Origin: Candidatus Poribacteria bacterium | GTDB taxonomy: Bacteria > Poribacteria > WGA-4E > WGA-3G | Reading direction: 5' to 3' | NCBI GenBank assembly: GCA_022820835.1 | Contig: JAJEET010000063.1 | Location: forward strand, 1 to 64,000 | DNA length: 64,000 nt | Shown: positions 37,701-46,713 of the stretch, piece by piece | How positions within the stretch are numbered: position 1 is the first letter of the stretch | How the letters are laid out: each line of letters begins with the position of its first letter | The notes under the pieces: generated by a model | Databases searched by the model: none | What the model was told of the DNA's origin: nothing | The model's input: only the letters and a program-made list of their open reading frames with translations | Program-made: the position numbers and the translations under genes

Positions 37701-40700
37701 GCGTAGTCTTCTCTACCGAATTCAGGACCAATCGTATTACAGTAGAAACGTACAGGGATGGATACCGAACAACTTTGACGAAGCACAAGCGGGCGCACTC
37801 GTCCATTTAGTGACAATTGCGCAGCAACACGGGGAACTTAATGCGTTCATTCAGCAGTATGAAACGGCACTTGAAGAAAATCCGAAGGACATCAAACCCC
37901 TTGAAATCTTGGCACAAATCTATACCTTGACCGAGCATCCCGAGAAAACAGCGGCTGTGCTTGAGCGATTGATTGCTGTGTCTCCAAACGATACGGTCTA
38001 TCAAGCTATACGTTTCAAAGCGGCAATTCAGAGAGACCTTGCTTCTGAAACGATAAAAAAATATCTTAGCAACATCACAGGACTGACAGGAGAAGCCCGT
38101 CTTTGGTACACGCTACAATACATCCAAAAACGCTATCGTGATGGGGACAAGACGGAAGCTGAAAAACTGATGCGTGAATTTGAAAATACAAAAGTGATGG
38201 AGCTTAACACTGTTGAAGCACTCGTTGAGACACTCGTCCTGATGGAGAAAACGGATGCTGCAGCGCAAATCATCGCTGATCTGTCTATTCCAACACAATC
38301 ACAGCAGTCGCAGTATCGAGACCTTTATAGAATAGTTACCGATGCGTACATGCGTCAGGAACACATTGACAAAGCGATTGATCTCTTCTGGACTTACTGT
38401 GAGCGAACCCAACCGCAAATCACAAACACTCGGCGTGGTGTCTCCCATCCATTACGTTTCGCTTCTTCAAGCAGTTCATCTATTCAGGCAATTTTTCCTA
38501 CGTCTACAACCTATTATAGCGGGAGCAGATTAGGGTATCTAAGATCCTTTTCTCGACGGTTGTGGTTGAAAAATCAACAGGAAGCACTATATTCTAAGTT
38601 ACAGGCTACGGTTGATGCTGTCGAAGGTAGAGACCGAATCTTCGCGGGATTAGCATTGAGTTACTGCTACTGGTGGAACGGCGATCGCGAAAAAGCGCGA
38701 GAAACACTCGTATCGTTGCAGGCGCAATTCCCCCGGGACCTTGCCCTCAAACTCAGTACTGTGTTTAGCTCTATTCAAACCGGACATTATGCAGGAACAC
38801 TTAAACTGCTTGATGAACTTTCTGTAAGTGACCCGAGAAATCGCCGTCAATACTATGACCTAACGCTCCAATTGGCATTGCAGTCAGGGAATACTGTCGC
38901 TGTTCGGGACTTGATAGTAAAACTTCTGAATTCACCGAGCGGTGCGCGTGAACTCTATACGTTTTCGCAGCAGCTGCAAACTGCCGGTTATACACAGCAC
39001 GCGGCGACTATCATGAATAAAGCGATGCACTTGGCGATGGCGGTACGGGATCCGAATTTCCTGATGGAACTAAGTCGTCACTTAGAGGATCTCGGTAGAG
39101 GTCAGGATTCTGTGCTAATTGCTGAACGCGCGCTACGATTTGCCAACCAACGCGACCGATACGGTAGAACAATGTCGTCACGGAATCTACAGCAGGCGAC
39201 TCACCTCACGAGCCACTCGAAATCCAGAAAGGATCAGGAAACGCAATTAATTGATGCGGTCGAAAAGAATCCCACCTCATACAGAGCGTTTATGAATTTG
39301 GCGGCTTTCTATGAAGGAACAAATAAATTTGACAAAGCATCAACGGCATACCAACGTTTACTTACCATTAGACCTACAGACAGTGGGACACGCAAACGTT
39401 TCGCCGATATGTTGTATGCCAATGGAAAATATGAAGCGGCTATTCCGCAATACACAAAACTTCTCAAGGACAACCCGACTATACTTGGCTATGCGACTTC
39501 TGATGTTATAGAAACTTTCTTTAAAGCCAAGAAAGTTGACGAACTCATCACACTTTCAAAAGAGATGATTACGCCATCTATTGGACGTGACCTCAATAAC
39601 GAATTAGCACGAGACGTGGCGCGAGAACTGATGGATAAAAACAATCCCAAAGCTGCTATTTCAATTTATGAGAAACTCATCGAAGCGCAGCCGAGTCGTA
39701 CTGGCTATTATCGCAGCTTAGCATCTGCTTATGCGGCTACAGGTGAACATGAGAAAGCGATCCAGATATTAAGGAACACACTAAAAACTGAAGAGTCGTC
39801 TTCGCAAGAAGCGACCATAGGAATGTTGACCCGTTTCTACAAATTATACGGCGGACTGGACGCATTCATCAAGGAATCTGAAGCAAAACTATCAGAAAAA
39901 CCGACGGATAACAACCTACGCTATCTCCTTGCCGCCATGAAGATTGCAGCCAACGATTTAGAAGGCGCAGATAGACTCGCTTTCCAACTGCTTAATGAAG
40001 ACGCATTTAAGACAAGACATAATACAAGACAACTCCACAATTTGGCAGATGCATACCGTCTTGCGGGCGTGCGAGAACGTGAATTTCAAATACTTGAGAG
40101 AATAGTACAAGTTCAAAATCAACAAAGTTATGTTGATTGGGTTCCCTATCATAGACTCGGAATGATCTATGCACTTAAAGGTGAAATAGGGAAAGCACAG
40201 GACGCGTATCGAAAAATGGGGAGACTCAGGCTTCGATATAGGAACGACTTCGTTGAATTAATGAATGTTGGTGCCACATATTTGCACAACCAAATGTGGG
40301 ACGAGGCTGAACCACTTCTCACCGAAATCGCCAACGATCTATCAGTGAGGTCCTACTTCCGCAGAGAGGCAGAAGAACGGTTAGTGGCGATTAAGAAGCG
40401 GCGTGACAATATTTCCAATACGACTCAACTCAAAGAAAAAATAAAAACGATGGACATCAAGACGTTACGGACATTGGCAAAAGATTTCGTCCGGCGTGGA
40501 GATAGACAACAAGCTGTCCTCATTTACACACACCTCGAAAAAGTGATGCCCGAAGACTTCGAGTCTCGCGCGCAACTTGCAACGCTTTACGCGATACAAA
40601 ATCAACAGGATAACGCTGTCGCGACTTGGGAAGCACTCCTTGCAGAGGATCCGGGGAATACGAGGTTTCAAGATGGACTTGTTCGGACTTATCAAAGTGC

Positions 40701-43419
40701 TGGTAAAATTGACAAAGCATTGGAACTCTCGCAGCAATACATTAAAACGGATGCTAATAATAGTGTTAATTACGTACGCCTCGCAAAACTCTATGCGGAT
40801 GATGACCGGATTGATGAAGCGATCGCTGCCTATCAAAAATCAATTGAACTGGCTCCTGGTAACGTGAAACATCATCTCGAATTGGCTGCGCTGTATATCC
40901 GTAAAGATGATAAAGTTTCTGCGGAGACGGCTTTCCAAGAAGCAAAACGTTACACTGTTCAAGAATGGGAACGCCATGATATTGAACAAGAAATTATGAA
41001 ACTTTCTGAAGCGCAGGAAAGTTTTGAAGGAGGGATGCAGAAGGCGGAAGCGGAAGGTACGCTTACGTTTGAAATGCAGAAAGAACACGCGGAAACTTTT
41101 CGGGATGACGGCAAACATGAAGAGGCAAGCATCGCTTATGAAAAAGCACTTGAGATGACTACAGATAGCTACCAACGCCGAAGAATCTATGAAAATTTGC
41201 TTGATATTTACCCCAAACTCGATAAGCACGACGCTGCCCTCGAAATGCATGACGAGCTTGCATTTATTCCGTATATAGGCAATGCTGCTGAGTTGGCACA
41301 CAATAGATTGATGAACGCATACAAAAGGGAAAATAAACTCGATGTCCTGAAATCGATCTATAAGACGAAACTTGAGAACGATTCCCATAATATTAATTAT
41401 CTCGAAATGCTCGCTGAGATTTACAAGCGCACAAACACCCACGGTAAGGCTGCTGAAGCGTATCAAGTCATCAGCAAACTACAACCCGATAATGCCCTGA
41501 GTTACTACAACGCCGCTGCAGCATATAATAGAAATGGACAATCCGAATTAGCGAAAGAGATGTTAAACCGCGGTGAAAGTGTCCTTTCTGTCAGCCCTCA
41601 AAAGCGAAGTGGTTCTCTCCTTGAAACGCTTGGTGAAATCTGTTACGATGGGAAAATGTACGACTTAGCAATTAAATTCGCTGATTCTGCAATCGCTGAA
41701 AGTACAGGTACCAGAGTATACGGCATAGCTTCACCTGTAGAAGCTGAATATGAACTTCTTGCGAAAAGTTTACTTGCCGCGAAACGGTATGAAGAAGCCG
41801 TCCATGCCTACCAGCAAGTGGAAAACATGGCAAGATATCCAGGGGAGGGAGACGAAGCCAGAAAAGCGATAGAAAGTGCATTAAGATTGGGGAACCTGTA
41901 TGAAAAGCAGATACCTAAACTGTTGGAGAAGGTAGAGGAAAATCGTGATGACCCAGAGGCACGTTTGACCCTTGCCGAAACCTACGAAAAAGCCGACAAG
42001 ATTGAAGAAGCAATCGGGCAATACGAAAAGATGAGTCAACTCCAACCTGATAATTGGCAGTGGTACAAGAAACTTGGTGATCTCTATCAGAAACAATCCC
42101 AACGTCATCAGACACCTGAGCAATTGGCACAAGCGGCAGCAGCGTATGAATCAGCACTTCAGTTTGAACCGAATTCTTATGAATTGTATCGTTCACTGGC
42201 AGAAACCTATACGAAAGATGGCCGTTCATCAGAGGCAGAGGCTGTGTATCGCCGGGCATTGGACGCGCCCCTTACGCAGAACCAACAAGATGACGCTATT
42301 AAAACCATCTGGGCATTTTATGCCAACAAGGCACATGAAAACAAAGGCATTGCTATCCTTGAAGAACTCAGGCAAAAAATGGAAAATAGCACAGTCCTGC
42401 ATGAACTGTTAGGAGATGTGTATAAAAAAGTTGGAGATACTGAGAAAGCCGAAAACGCATACACACAGTGGATTGCGATCCGACAGCGGCAGCTAAACCA
42501 GCGCGGTTCGGCAGGAAGTTATCAGGATTTTGCAGAAAAACTCCTCCAAAAAGAGATTTCACCCGAAACAGCCATAAAATTTGCCAAACGCGCAGTTCAA
42601 ATTAGCAATAATTCGGATGACATCTTAACCTTAGGATATGCCTACCTCGTCAATGGACAGTATGACATAGCAGTTGAACAGTTCAAAAAAGGACTGTTGA
42701 CCCTGACATCCCGGACTTTTCAACGTAAATTCTTCTCATGGATTTCCGAATACGGCAAAAAAACTGAAGATAAGGAGGGTTACGTTGATATGTTAAACGA
42801 ACTGGTAAACACTGTATCCGATAACGTGGTCATCCAGCTTAATCTCAGTCTCACGTTGGCGGAATTCTGTTTCAATAATAACATGCCGGAGAAGGCAAAA
42901 GCATATATTCAAAAAACGGGTTTCATCGCTGAAAACGCCTGGTGGACGCTCGGTCCTTTTGATAACACCGATGGCAGCGGGTACAATACGACTTATATCC
43001 CCGAAGACACAACGCAGATCGACACAGCCACAAAATACGAAGGTATAGATGGACAGGTCCGTTGGCAAAAAAGTGACGACAGGACACTGGACGGTTATAT
43101 CGGTCTCGGGAGGGATATTGACTGGGGGGTCGCTTATGCATTCGCAACCGTTGTTTCACCCGATGAGAGAAAAGTTCAACTCCGATTTGATAGCGACGAC
43201 CAAGGGAAAGTCTGGCTTAATGGTGAAGAGGTGTTTGCCAATACCGGATCCCATAGTGCCACAATTGACCGTTATACGATTCCTGTGACACTCAAGTCCG
43301 GCGAAAACAGCATCCTCGTCAAGGTTTGTGAAGAGGAAGAAGGTTGGGGGTTCTATCTGCGGATCACAGACACAGACGGAAAACCGTTTAATGATTTAAA
43401 AATCGGTGGTTCGGATTGA
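34720..43419 (+). CDS. Giant secreted TPR-repeat protein with C-terminal galactose-binding-like module (copy 3)
   Basis: RBS AAAGGAGA then GTG start; signal peptide; TPR units; C-terminal FDSDDQGKVWLNGEEVF...GWGFYLRITDTDGKPF. Confidence 0.9.
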   Translation: MFRREKCVISVCIVYFIAYILCFTSITLAQDETDDAKIIERYKQMLNRKPKEGSTFDRLYQFYLEGNGLDAMVADYQAEAAATPDAPNLQLILGHIYKRLGKDADAVKAYQRAVELAPNNYYSYFALGQAYAILLQHENAISALNRAAKIAEETQTATPEDLTATYKALGSAYFQRDRVDEAITAWTKIAELDPENIFTRIELADLLREQELYEQAIAQHEAIIQFKAEDPYRVCLSRREIGNIHEAKGDYGTAIKSYDSALTLTAPGNWLRKDLQHRIIGIYAADGNWEGLIEYYQKKLQKTPNEPEILGLLAAAYIENQQLDESITTYQKAVELAPTDANLRLNLISAFRNAEKFEDAAAAYESLSEQDPDDFGIYRELGELYLHLQDEDKARATYQRMIDRDPENAGTHLILAEIYASNEWMEDAEAAYQSALSLAPNNLDYIEYFGEFYFRQGDREKAIETWNLMVAGDKAVAENYDRLAQLLDTKNYRAEAIAASRKATELMPDVYRYREALAKRLMKNKDYDAALTEYTEAAKVAPNAFFAEEMDNQRIELYRRQGTLVEKIEAVEAELETSGLPATDIFAQQKRLAKMYLKLGNITYALEVLLKAKAHQPDDVVINRWLAEVYTKQNRRDDANAVYRHLITIDSANTREYYTNIARAHLNVMDFDAATETSKQVIAHSPRNPEGHQMLAEIAKQAGNYESAIDSLKQALRLRPEAIDIRSELAATYKLAGKPRQALAQYWRCWELSGTVNDKLGFVKPLSEVYYDLGRRGEFEEKLKQLSKSNTSSVGPVIALAELYRMEGDLPSARFQLARALDRERENSDLLIQLVSISVDLGDNQDALTYQQRLVKVQPDPSHQRRLGELLFDAGREQEAIQAWTKLLHAKNQTLEAEVKLAMLLIRHGLLDEALFVLDRAAKKITGNPDAHLARYQLGGVLVRMNEFDRARTHFQRILDMPKPPENVTKHPNAGNRNTSSGTPGINTNKFDLARSLLYRIQDQSYYSRNVQGWIPNNFDEAQAGALVHLVTIAQQHGELNAFIQQYETALEENPKDIKPLEILAQIYTLTEHPEKTAAVLERLIAVSPNDTVYQAIRFKAAIQRDLASETIKKYLSNITGLTGEARLWYTLQYIQKRYRDGDKTEAEKLMREFENTKVMELNTVEALVETLVLMEKTDAAAQIIADLSIPTQSQQSQYRDLYRIVTDAYMRQEHIDKAIDLFWTYCERTQPQITNTRRGVSHPLRFASSSSSSIQAIFPTSTTYYSGSRLGYLRSFSRRLWLKNQQEALYSKLQATVDAVEGRDRIFAGLALSYCYWWNGDREKARETLVSLQAQFPRDLALKLSTVFSSIQTGHYAGTLKLLDELSVSDPRNRRQYYDLTLQLALQSGNTVAVRDLIVKLLNSPSGARELYTFSQQLQTAGYTQHAATIMNKAMHLAMAVRDPNFLMELSRHLEDLGRGQDSVLIAERALRFANQRDRYGRTMSSRNLQQATHLTSHSKSRKDQETQLIDAVEKNPTSYRAFMNLAAFYEGTNKFDKASTAYQRLLTIRPTDSGTRKRFADMLYANGKYEAAIPQYTKLLKDNPTILGYATSDVIETFFKAKKVDELITLSKEMITPSIGRDLNNELARDVARELMDKNNPKAAISIYEKLIEAQPSRTGYYRSLASAYAATGEHEKAIQILRNTLKTEESSSQEATIGMLTRFYKLYGGLDAFIKESEAKLSEKPTDNNLRYLLAAMKIAANDLEGADRLAFQLLNEDAFKTRHNTRQLHNLADAYRLAGVREREFQILERIVQVQNQQSYVDWVPYHRLGMIYALKGEIGKAQDAYRKMGRLRLRYRNDFVELMNVGATYLHNQMWDEAEPLLTEIANDLSVRSYFRREAEERLVAIKKRRDNISNTTQLKEKIKTMDIKTLRTLAKDFVRRGDRQQAVLIYTHLEKVMPEDFESRAQLATLYAIQNQQDNAVATWEALLAEDPGNTRFQDGLVRTYQSAGKIDKALELSQQYIKTDANNSVNYVRLAKLYADDDRIDEAIAAYQKSIELAPGNVKHHLELAALYIRKDDKVSAETAFQEAKRYTVQEWERHDIEQEIMKLSEAQESFEGGMQKAEAEGTLTFEMQKEHAETFRDDGKHEEASIAYEKALEMTTDSYQRRRIYENLLDIYPKLDKHDAALEMHDELAFIPYIGNAAELAHNRLMNAYKRENKLDVLKSIYKTKLENDSHNINYLEMLAEIYKRTNTHGKAAEAYQVISKLQPDNALSYYNAAAAYNRNGQSELAKEMLNRGESVLSVSPQKRSGSLLETLGEICYDGKMYDLAIKFADSAIAESTGTRVYGIASPVEAEYELLAKSLLAAKRYEEAVHAYQQVENMARYPGEGDEARKAIESALRLGNLYEKQIPKLLEKVEENRDDPEARLTLAETYEKADKIEEAIGQYEKMSQLQPDNWQWYKKLGDLYQKQSQRHQTPEQLAQAAAAYESALQFEPNSYELYRSLAETYTKDGRSSEAEAVYRRALDAPLTQNQQDDAIKTIWAFYANKAHENKGIAILEELRQKMENSTVLHELLGDVYKKVGDTEKAENAYTQWIAIRQRQLNQRGSAGSYQDFAEKLLQKEISPETAIKFAKRAVQISNNSDDILTLGYAYLVNGQYDIAVEQFKKGLLTLTSRTFQRKFFSWISEYGKKTEDKEGYVDMLNELVNTVSDNVVIQLNLSLTLAEFCFNNNMPEKAKAYIQKTGFIAENAWWTLGPFDNTDGSGYNTTYIPEDTTQIDTATKYEGIDGQVRWQKSDDRTLDGYIGLGRDIDWGVAYAFATVVSPDERKVQLRFDSDDQGKVWLNGEEVFANTGSHSATIDRYTIPVTLKSGENSILVKVCEEEEGWGFYLRITDTDGKPFNDLKIGGSD

Positions 43420-43506
43420 AATATTCGACAGCACAGCAAAATAATGCACCCTTTTTCACCGTAATATGCGTCACTATAAGTAACGCCATAAATTTATAAT
43501 AAAGTT

Positions 43507-43669
43507 TATAGTAAATTCCAAAAATAAATACACACTTTCAACCCCTCGGTAGGTGCGGTTTTGCGGCGTACTCGCCTGCCCCCCTGATAAGGGGGGATAA
43601 AGGGGGGTTGCGACCTGCATTCCAACCGCACCGATGCTAAGTGTATAAGTAATTACAGGATCTACTATA
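43507..43669 (+). repeat. MITE-like element, family B copy 2 (TATAGTAAATTCC...GGATCTACTATA)
   Basis: About 31-bp imperfect TIRs with TATAGT ends; internal GGTGCGGTT/AACCGCACC palindrome and CCCCCC/GGGGGG runs. Confidence 0.7.
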
Positions 43670-43700
43670 AAATAAATTGAACTCTGTACCCAGGGGGATT

Positions 43701-43954
43701 TATAGTAAAGTTTAGAATTAAAGAAACATTTCAAGTCCTAAACAGACCGTAATACGAGCCCTGAGTCGCCGCAAACGCAAATCGGAAAATATAACGTAGA
43801 TTTTTGCGTACAAAAAAAATTAAAGTGTCCTTAAGACAAAAATCACAGCAGCCGAACGCGTCTTTCTATCGCGCGCCGAAGCCGTTACCAAGAAGATAGG
43901 AGACCGTTAGTTTCCTTGGCACAGGATGTCTCATTAATTATGGGATCCACTATA
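43701..43954 (+). repeat. MITE-like element, family A copy 1
   Basis: TATAGTAAAGTTTAGAATTAAAG...CTCATTAATTATGGGATCCACTATA; near-identical to 50755..50997. Confidence 0.8.
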
Positions 43955-44000
43955 GTTTTACATTTTCACTCATTCGATATATCTATATTCTCCACTGTAG

Positions 44001-44017
44001 GAGCGAGCTGTGCTCGC
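44001..44017. repeat. REP-like hairpin in GTAGGAGCGAGCTGTGCTCGCGAT
   Basis: GCGAGC-tgt-GCTCGC stem in noncoding DNA. Confidence 0.45.
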
Positions 44018-44105
44018 GATATTGTGTCCGGACGTTAACACCTATCAACCGAAATCAAGATTGGAACCGAAAACTAAATCGCCCTGGCTCTGTACCAGCA
44101 ATGTT

Positions 44106-44134
44106 TTGACATATAGAAAAATTTATGCTATAAT
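44106..44134 (+). promoter_or_regulatory. Consensus sigma70 promoter TTGACA-N17-TATAAT
   Basis: Exact -35 and -10 hexamers with 17-bp spacing, 65 bp upstream of ATG 44200. Confidence 0.8.
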
Positions 44135-44199
44135 TGATAGTAAACACTTTGGAACCATTTAAATCGCAATTCGGGTACTTTACAAAAGGAGCTCATTTC

Positions 44200-45675
44200 A
44201 TGGCAGAAAAATTGATTCTTGAAAAGATTCGGCGCGTCCGCCACCGTCTAAGCATCCAACGGTATTTTCAGACGCTCGCGACCTTCCTGTTTTACGGGTT
44301 TTTGGTGTGTGTCCCGTTGGTGATCGTTGACAGCGTCACATCATTTAATATCCAGCCACTCGTTTTTCTTTGGGTAGCGTTCGGCATCGCAGCGGCTGCT
44401 TTGGTAGTTCGCCTCCTGCGGCCCGTAAGTCTCCAAGAAGCGGCAAAAACGATTGACACAGACGCGTCGCTGAAGGATCGGGTCATTAGTGGGTTAGAAC
44501 AGATTCAACACCGAACCGGTGAAACCTTGACGGCTCTTCAACTTCAGGACACGACTAAAAAGTTACAGGCTGTTCCGGTGAATCAGGTCGCTCGCTATAG
44601 GGTACCGCGCGAGACGAAGTTTATCGCGCTCGTTACTATATTTCTCGTTGCCTTTTCGTTCGTTGAGTTTTTCGCACCACCAGCGACTTCAACGGAAATC
44701 GACTTCTCGCCGCAGATCGCAGCCGAGGCTGACACGCTCTTGAAAGAGATTGAAGAGGCAAAAAAGGAAGCCGCGCAAGACGAAGATACGGAACTTGAAG
44801 AACTCTTAAAAGAGATTGAGAAAAGGGCACTTGAACTCAAGAAACCCCAGATTGACCCCAAGGAAGCACTCGCACGTATGACGGAATTGAGCGCGATGCT
44901 AAAAACGAAAGTTAATCCGCTCGAGATGGCGCAACAGGAAGCACTCCTCAGCGGATTGGGGCAACAGTTTATCGGGAACCCATATTTAGGGGAATTTGGG
45001 CAGCAGCTGAAACGGGGTGATTATCAACAGGCAGCGTCAAAACTCGACAAAGTGACCAAAGAGTTACCCGAATTCGATAAGGAGAAACGCCAAAATCTTT
45101 CTGATGAACTGAAACGGGGTGGTAAGAGTCTGCAAGGCACCGACCTTGATGGACTCGGCACTGAGTTATCTGGAGCAGGTGAAGGCTTGGCAAACGACGA
45201 TCTTGAAGGGGCGCAGACACGGCTCCGCGCATCAAGCAAAAAGATGCGGAATATCGCACTGCTCAAGAAACGCGACCTGCAGCTTGCGAAATTGCTCTCC
45301 GAATGTGAAGCATGCAAGGCAGGCATCGCTGGCGCGTGCCAAGTCGGTAAGGACGGATTAAGCTACGCACTGAGTCAGACCCCGAGTACCAGCATAGGAA
45401 AAGCAACTTCTGCAGGGCAGCTCGGTCAGCAGTCAATATCGCTTGATTCTACACTCAACCTTCAGCAGATTACTGGTGTTCAAGGAGAAGGCAGTTCTAC
45501 CGTGCAAACCTCTAAAACATCTGCCGAAGGTCAGCAATCTGCTGTCAGTTACAAAGATGCGTACACGAAATATCAGAAACTCTCCGAAGATGCCCTCACC
45601 GAAGAGCAGATTCCGTTGGGATACAAGTTTTACGTGAAACGCTACTTCGAATCGATTAAACCGAGTGATGAATAG
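44200..45675 (+). CDS. Membrane protein with two TM helices and long coiled-coil region, first gene of the MoxR/VWA locus
   Basis: RBS AAAGGAG before ATG 44200; two N-terminal hydrophobic helices then Glu/Lys-rich helical region; co-directional with moxR. Confidence 0.7.
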   Translation: MAEKLILEKIRRVRHRLSIQRYFQTLATFLFYGFLVCVPLVIVDSVTSFNIQPLVFLWVAFGIAAAALVVRLLRPVSLQEAAKTIDTDASLKDRVISGLEQIQHRTGETLTALQLQDTTKKLQAVPVNQVARYRVPRETKFIALVTIFLVAFSFVEFFAPPATSTEIDFSPQIAAEADTLLKEIEEAKKEAAQDEDTELEELLKEIEKRALELKKPQIDPKEALARMTELSAMLKTKVNPLEMAQQEALLSGLGQQFIGNPYLGEFGQQLKRGDYQQAASKLDKVTKELPEFDKEKRQNLSDELKRGGKSLQGTDLDGLGTELSGAGEGLANDDLEGAQTRLRASSKKMRNIALLKKRDLQLAKLLSECEACKAGIAGACQVGKDGLSYALSQTPSTSIGKATSAGQLGQQSISLDSTLNLQQITGVQGEGSSTVQTSKTSAEGQQSAVSYKDAYTKYQKLSEDALTEEQIPLGYKFYVKRYFESIKPSDE

Positions 45676-45682
45676 AACGCTT

Positions 45683-45709
45683 GTAGGGGCTGGGTTACCC
45701 AGCCCCTAC
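45683..45709. repeat. Perfect 27-bp hairpin GTAGGGGCTGGG-tta-CCCAGCCCCTAC
   Basis: 12-bp perfect arms with 3-nt loop, between the membrane-protein stop and the moxR start. Confidence 0.9.
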
Positions 45710-45729
45710 TATAAACGGCAGGGAGAAAC

Positions 45730-46713
45730 ATGTCCGAACACGCCGAACAAAAATACGAAGAATTTCGCGAAACGTTCCTTAAAATACAAGAAGAAGTATC
45801 CAAACAAATCGTCGGGCAAAAAGAAATTATTGAAGGCGTTCTGATCTGTCTCATGACTGGTGGACATGCACTATTAGAAGGTGTCCCCGGTTTAGGCAAA
45901 ACGCTGCTCATCCGAACCTTACATGAAGTATTAGACCTCAAATTTTCCCGAATCCAATTCACACCGGATTTGATGCCAGCAGATATCATCGGCACCACCG
46001 TTGTTGCTGAGGATGATGCCGGACGGAAATTCTTCGAGTTTCAACAAGGGCCCGTATTTGCCAACCTTATTCTCGCTGACGAAATCAACCGTGCGACCCC
46101 CAAAACACAGTCCGCCTTGTTAGAGGCGATGCAGGAAAAATCCGTAACCGTCGCAGGACAACAGCGCGAACTGGAGCTGCCTTTCTTTGTCATGGCGACG
46201 CAAAATCCGCTGGAGATGGAGGGTACATATCCGTTACCGGAAGCACAACTTGACCGTTTCTTTTTTAAACTCAAGGTCCAATACCCCAGTCTTGACGAAC
46301 TGGACCTCGTTATGGAACGCACAACGCGCAGTGAAATGCCATCCGTTGATAAAGTCTGCGATGGTGCACAGATTAACGCGCTGGAACAGATCGTCCGTGA
46401 TATCCTTATTGCTGAAGACGTGCGTCGGTACGCATTGCGAATAGTACTCGGCACACACCCTGAGGCGGAGGACGCACCGGAACTGACGAAAAAATATGTC
46501 CGCTACGGCTCCAGTCCGCGTGGCGCACAAGCGTTGATTCTTGGGGCGAAGGTTCGCGCAATCCTTGATGGCAGATATAACGTCGCACGTGAAGATATTC
46601 AAGCCGTAGCACTGCCGAGTCTGCGACACCGACTTATCCTGAGTTTTGAGGGTGAGGCTGAAGGCATTGACCCAGACGACATCATCCAGCACTTACTGCA
46701 AGAGATTGAATGA
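45730..46713 (+). CDS. MoxR family AAA+ ATPase
   Basis: GHALLEGVPGLGKT Walker A, ANLILADEINRATPKTQSALLEAMQE, ATQNPLEMEGTYPLPEAQLDRF. Confidence 0.95.
   Translation: MSEHAEQKYEEFRETFLKIQEEVSKQIVGQKEIIEGVLICLMTGGHALLEGVPGLGKTLLIRTLHEVLDLKFSRIQFTPDLMPADIIGTTVVAEDDAGRKFFEFQQGPVFANLILADEINRATPKTQSALLEAMQEKSVTVAGQQRELELPFFVMATQNPLEMEGTYPLPEAQLDRFFFKLKVQYPSLDELDLVMERTTRSEMPSVDKVCDGAQINALEQIVRDILIAEDVRRYALRIVLGTHPEAEDAPELTKKYVRYGSSPRGAQALILGAKVRAILDGRYNVAREDIQAVALPSLRHRLILSFEGEAEGIDPDDIIQHLLQEIE

Noticed and set aside
40840-41466. 208-aa minus-strand ORF inside TPR copy 3
   Set aside because: Antisense of a continuous TPR reading frame with the stronger coding signal on the + strand.
19313-43419. 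Possible CRISPR-like or tandem DNA repeats
   Set aside because: Repetition is at protein level (TPR units) with diverged nucleotides and no constant repeat/spacer pattern.
45642-45998. 118-aa minus-strand ORF across the moxR start
   Set aside because: Antisense to two supported genes and spans the noncoding hairpin.
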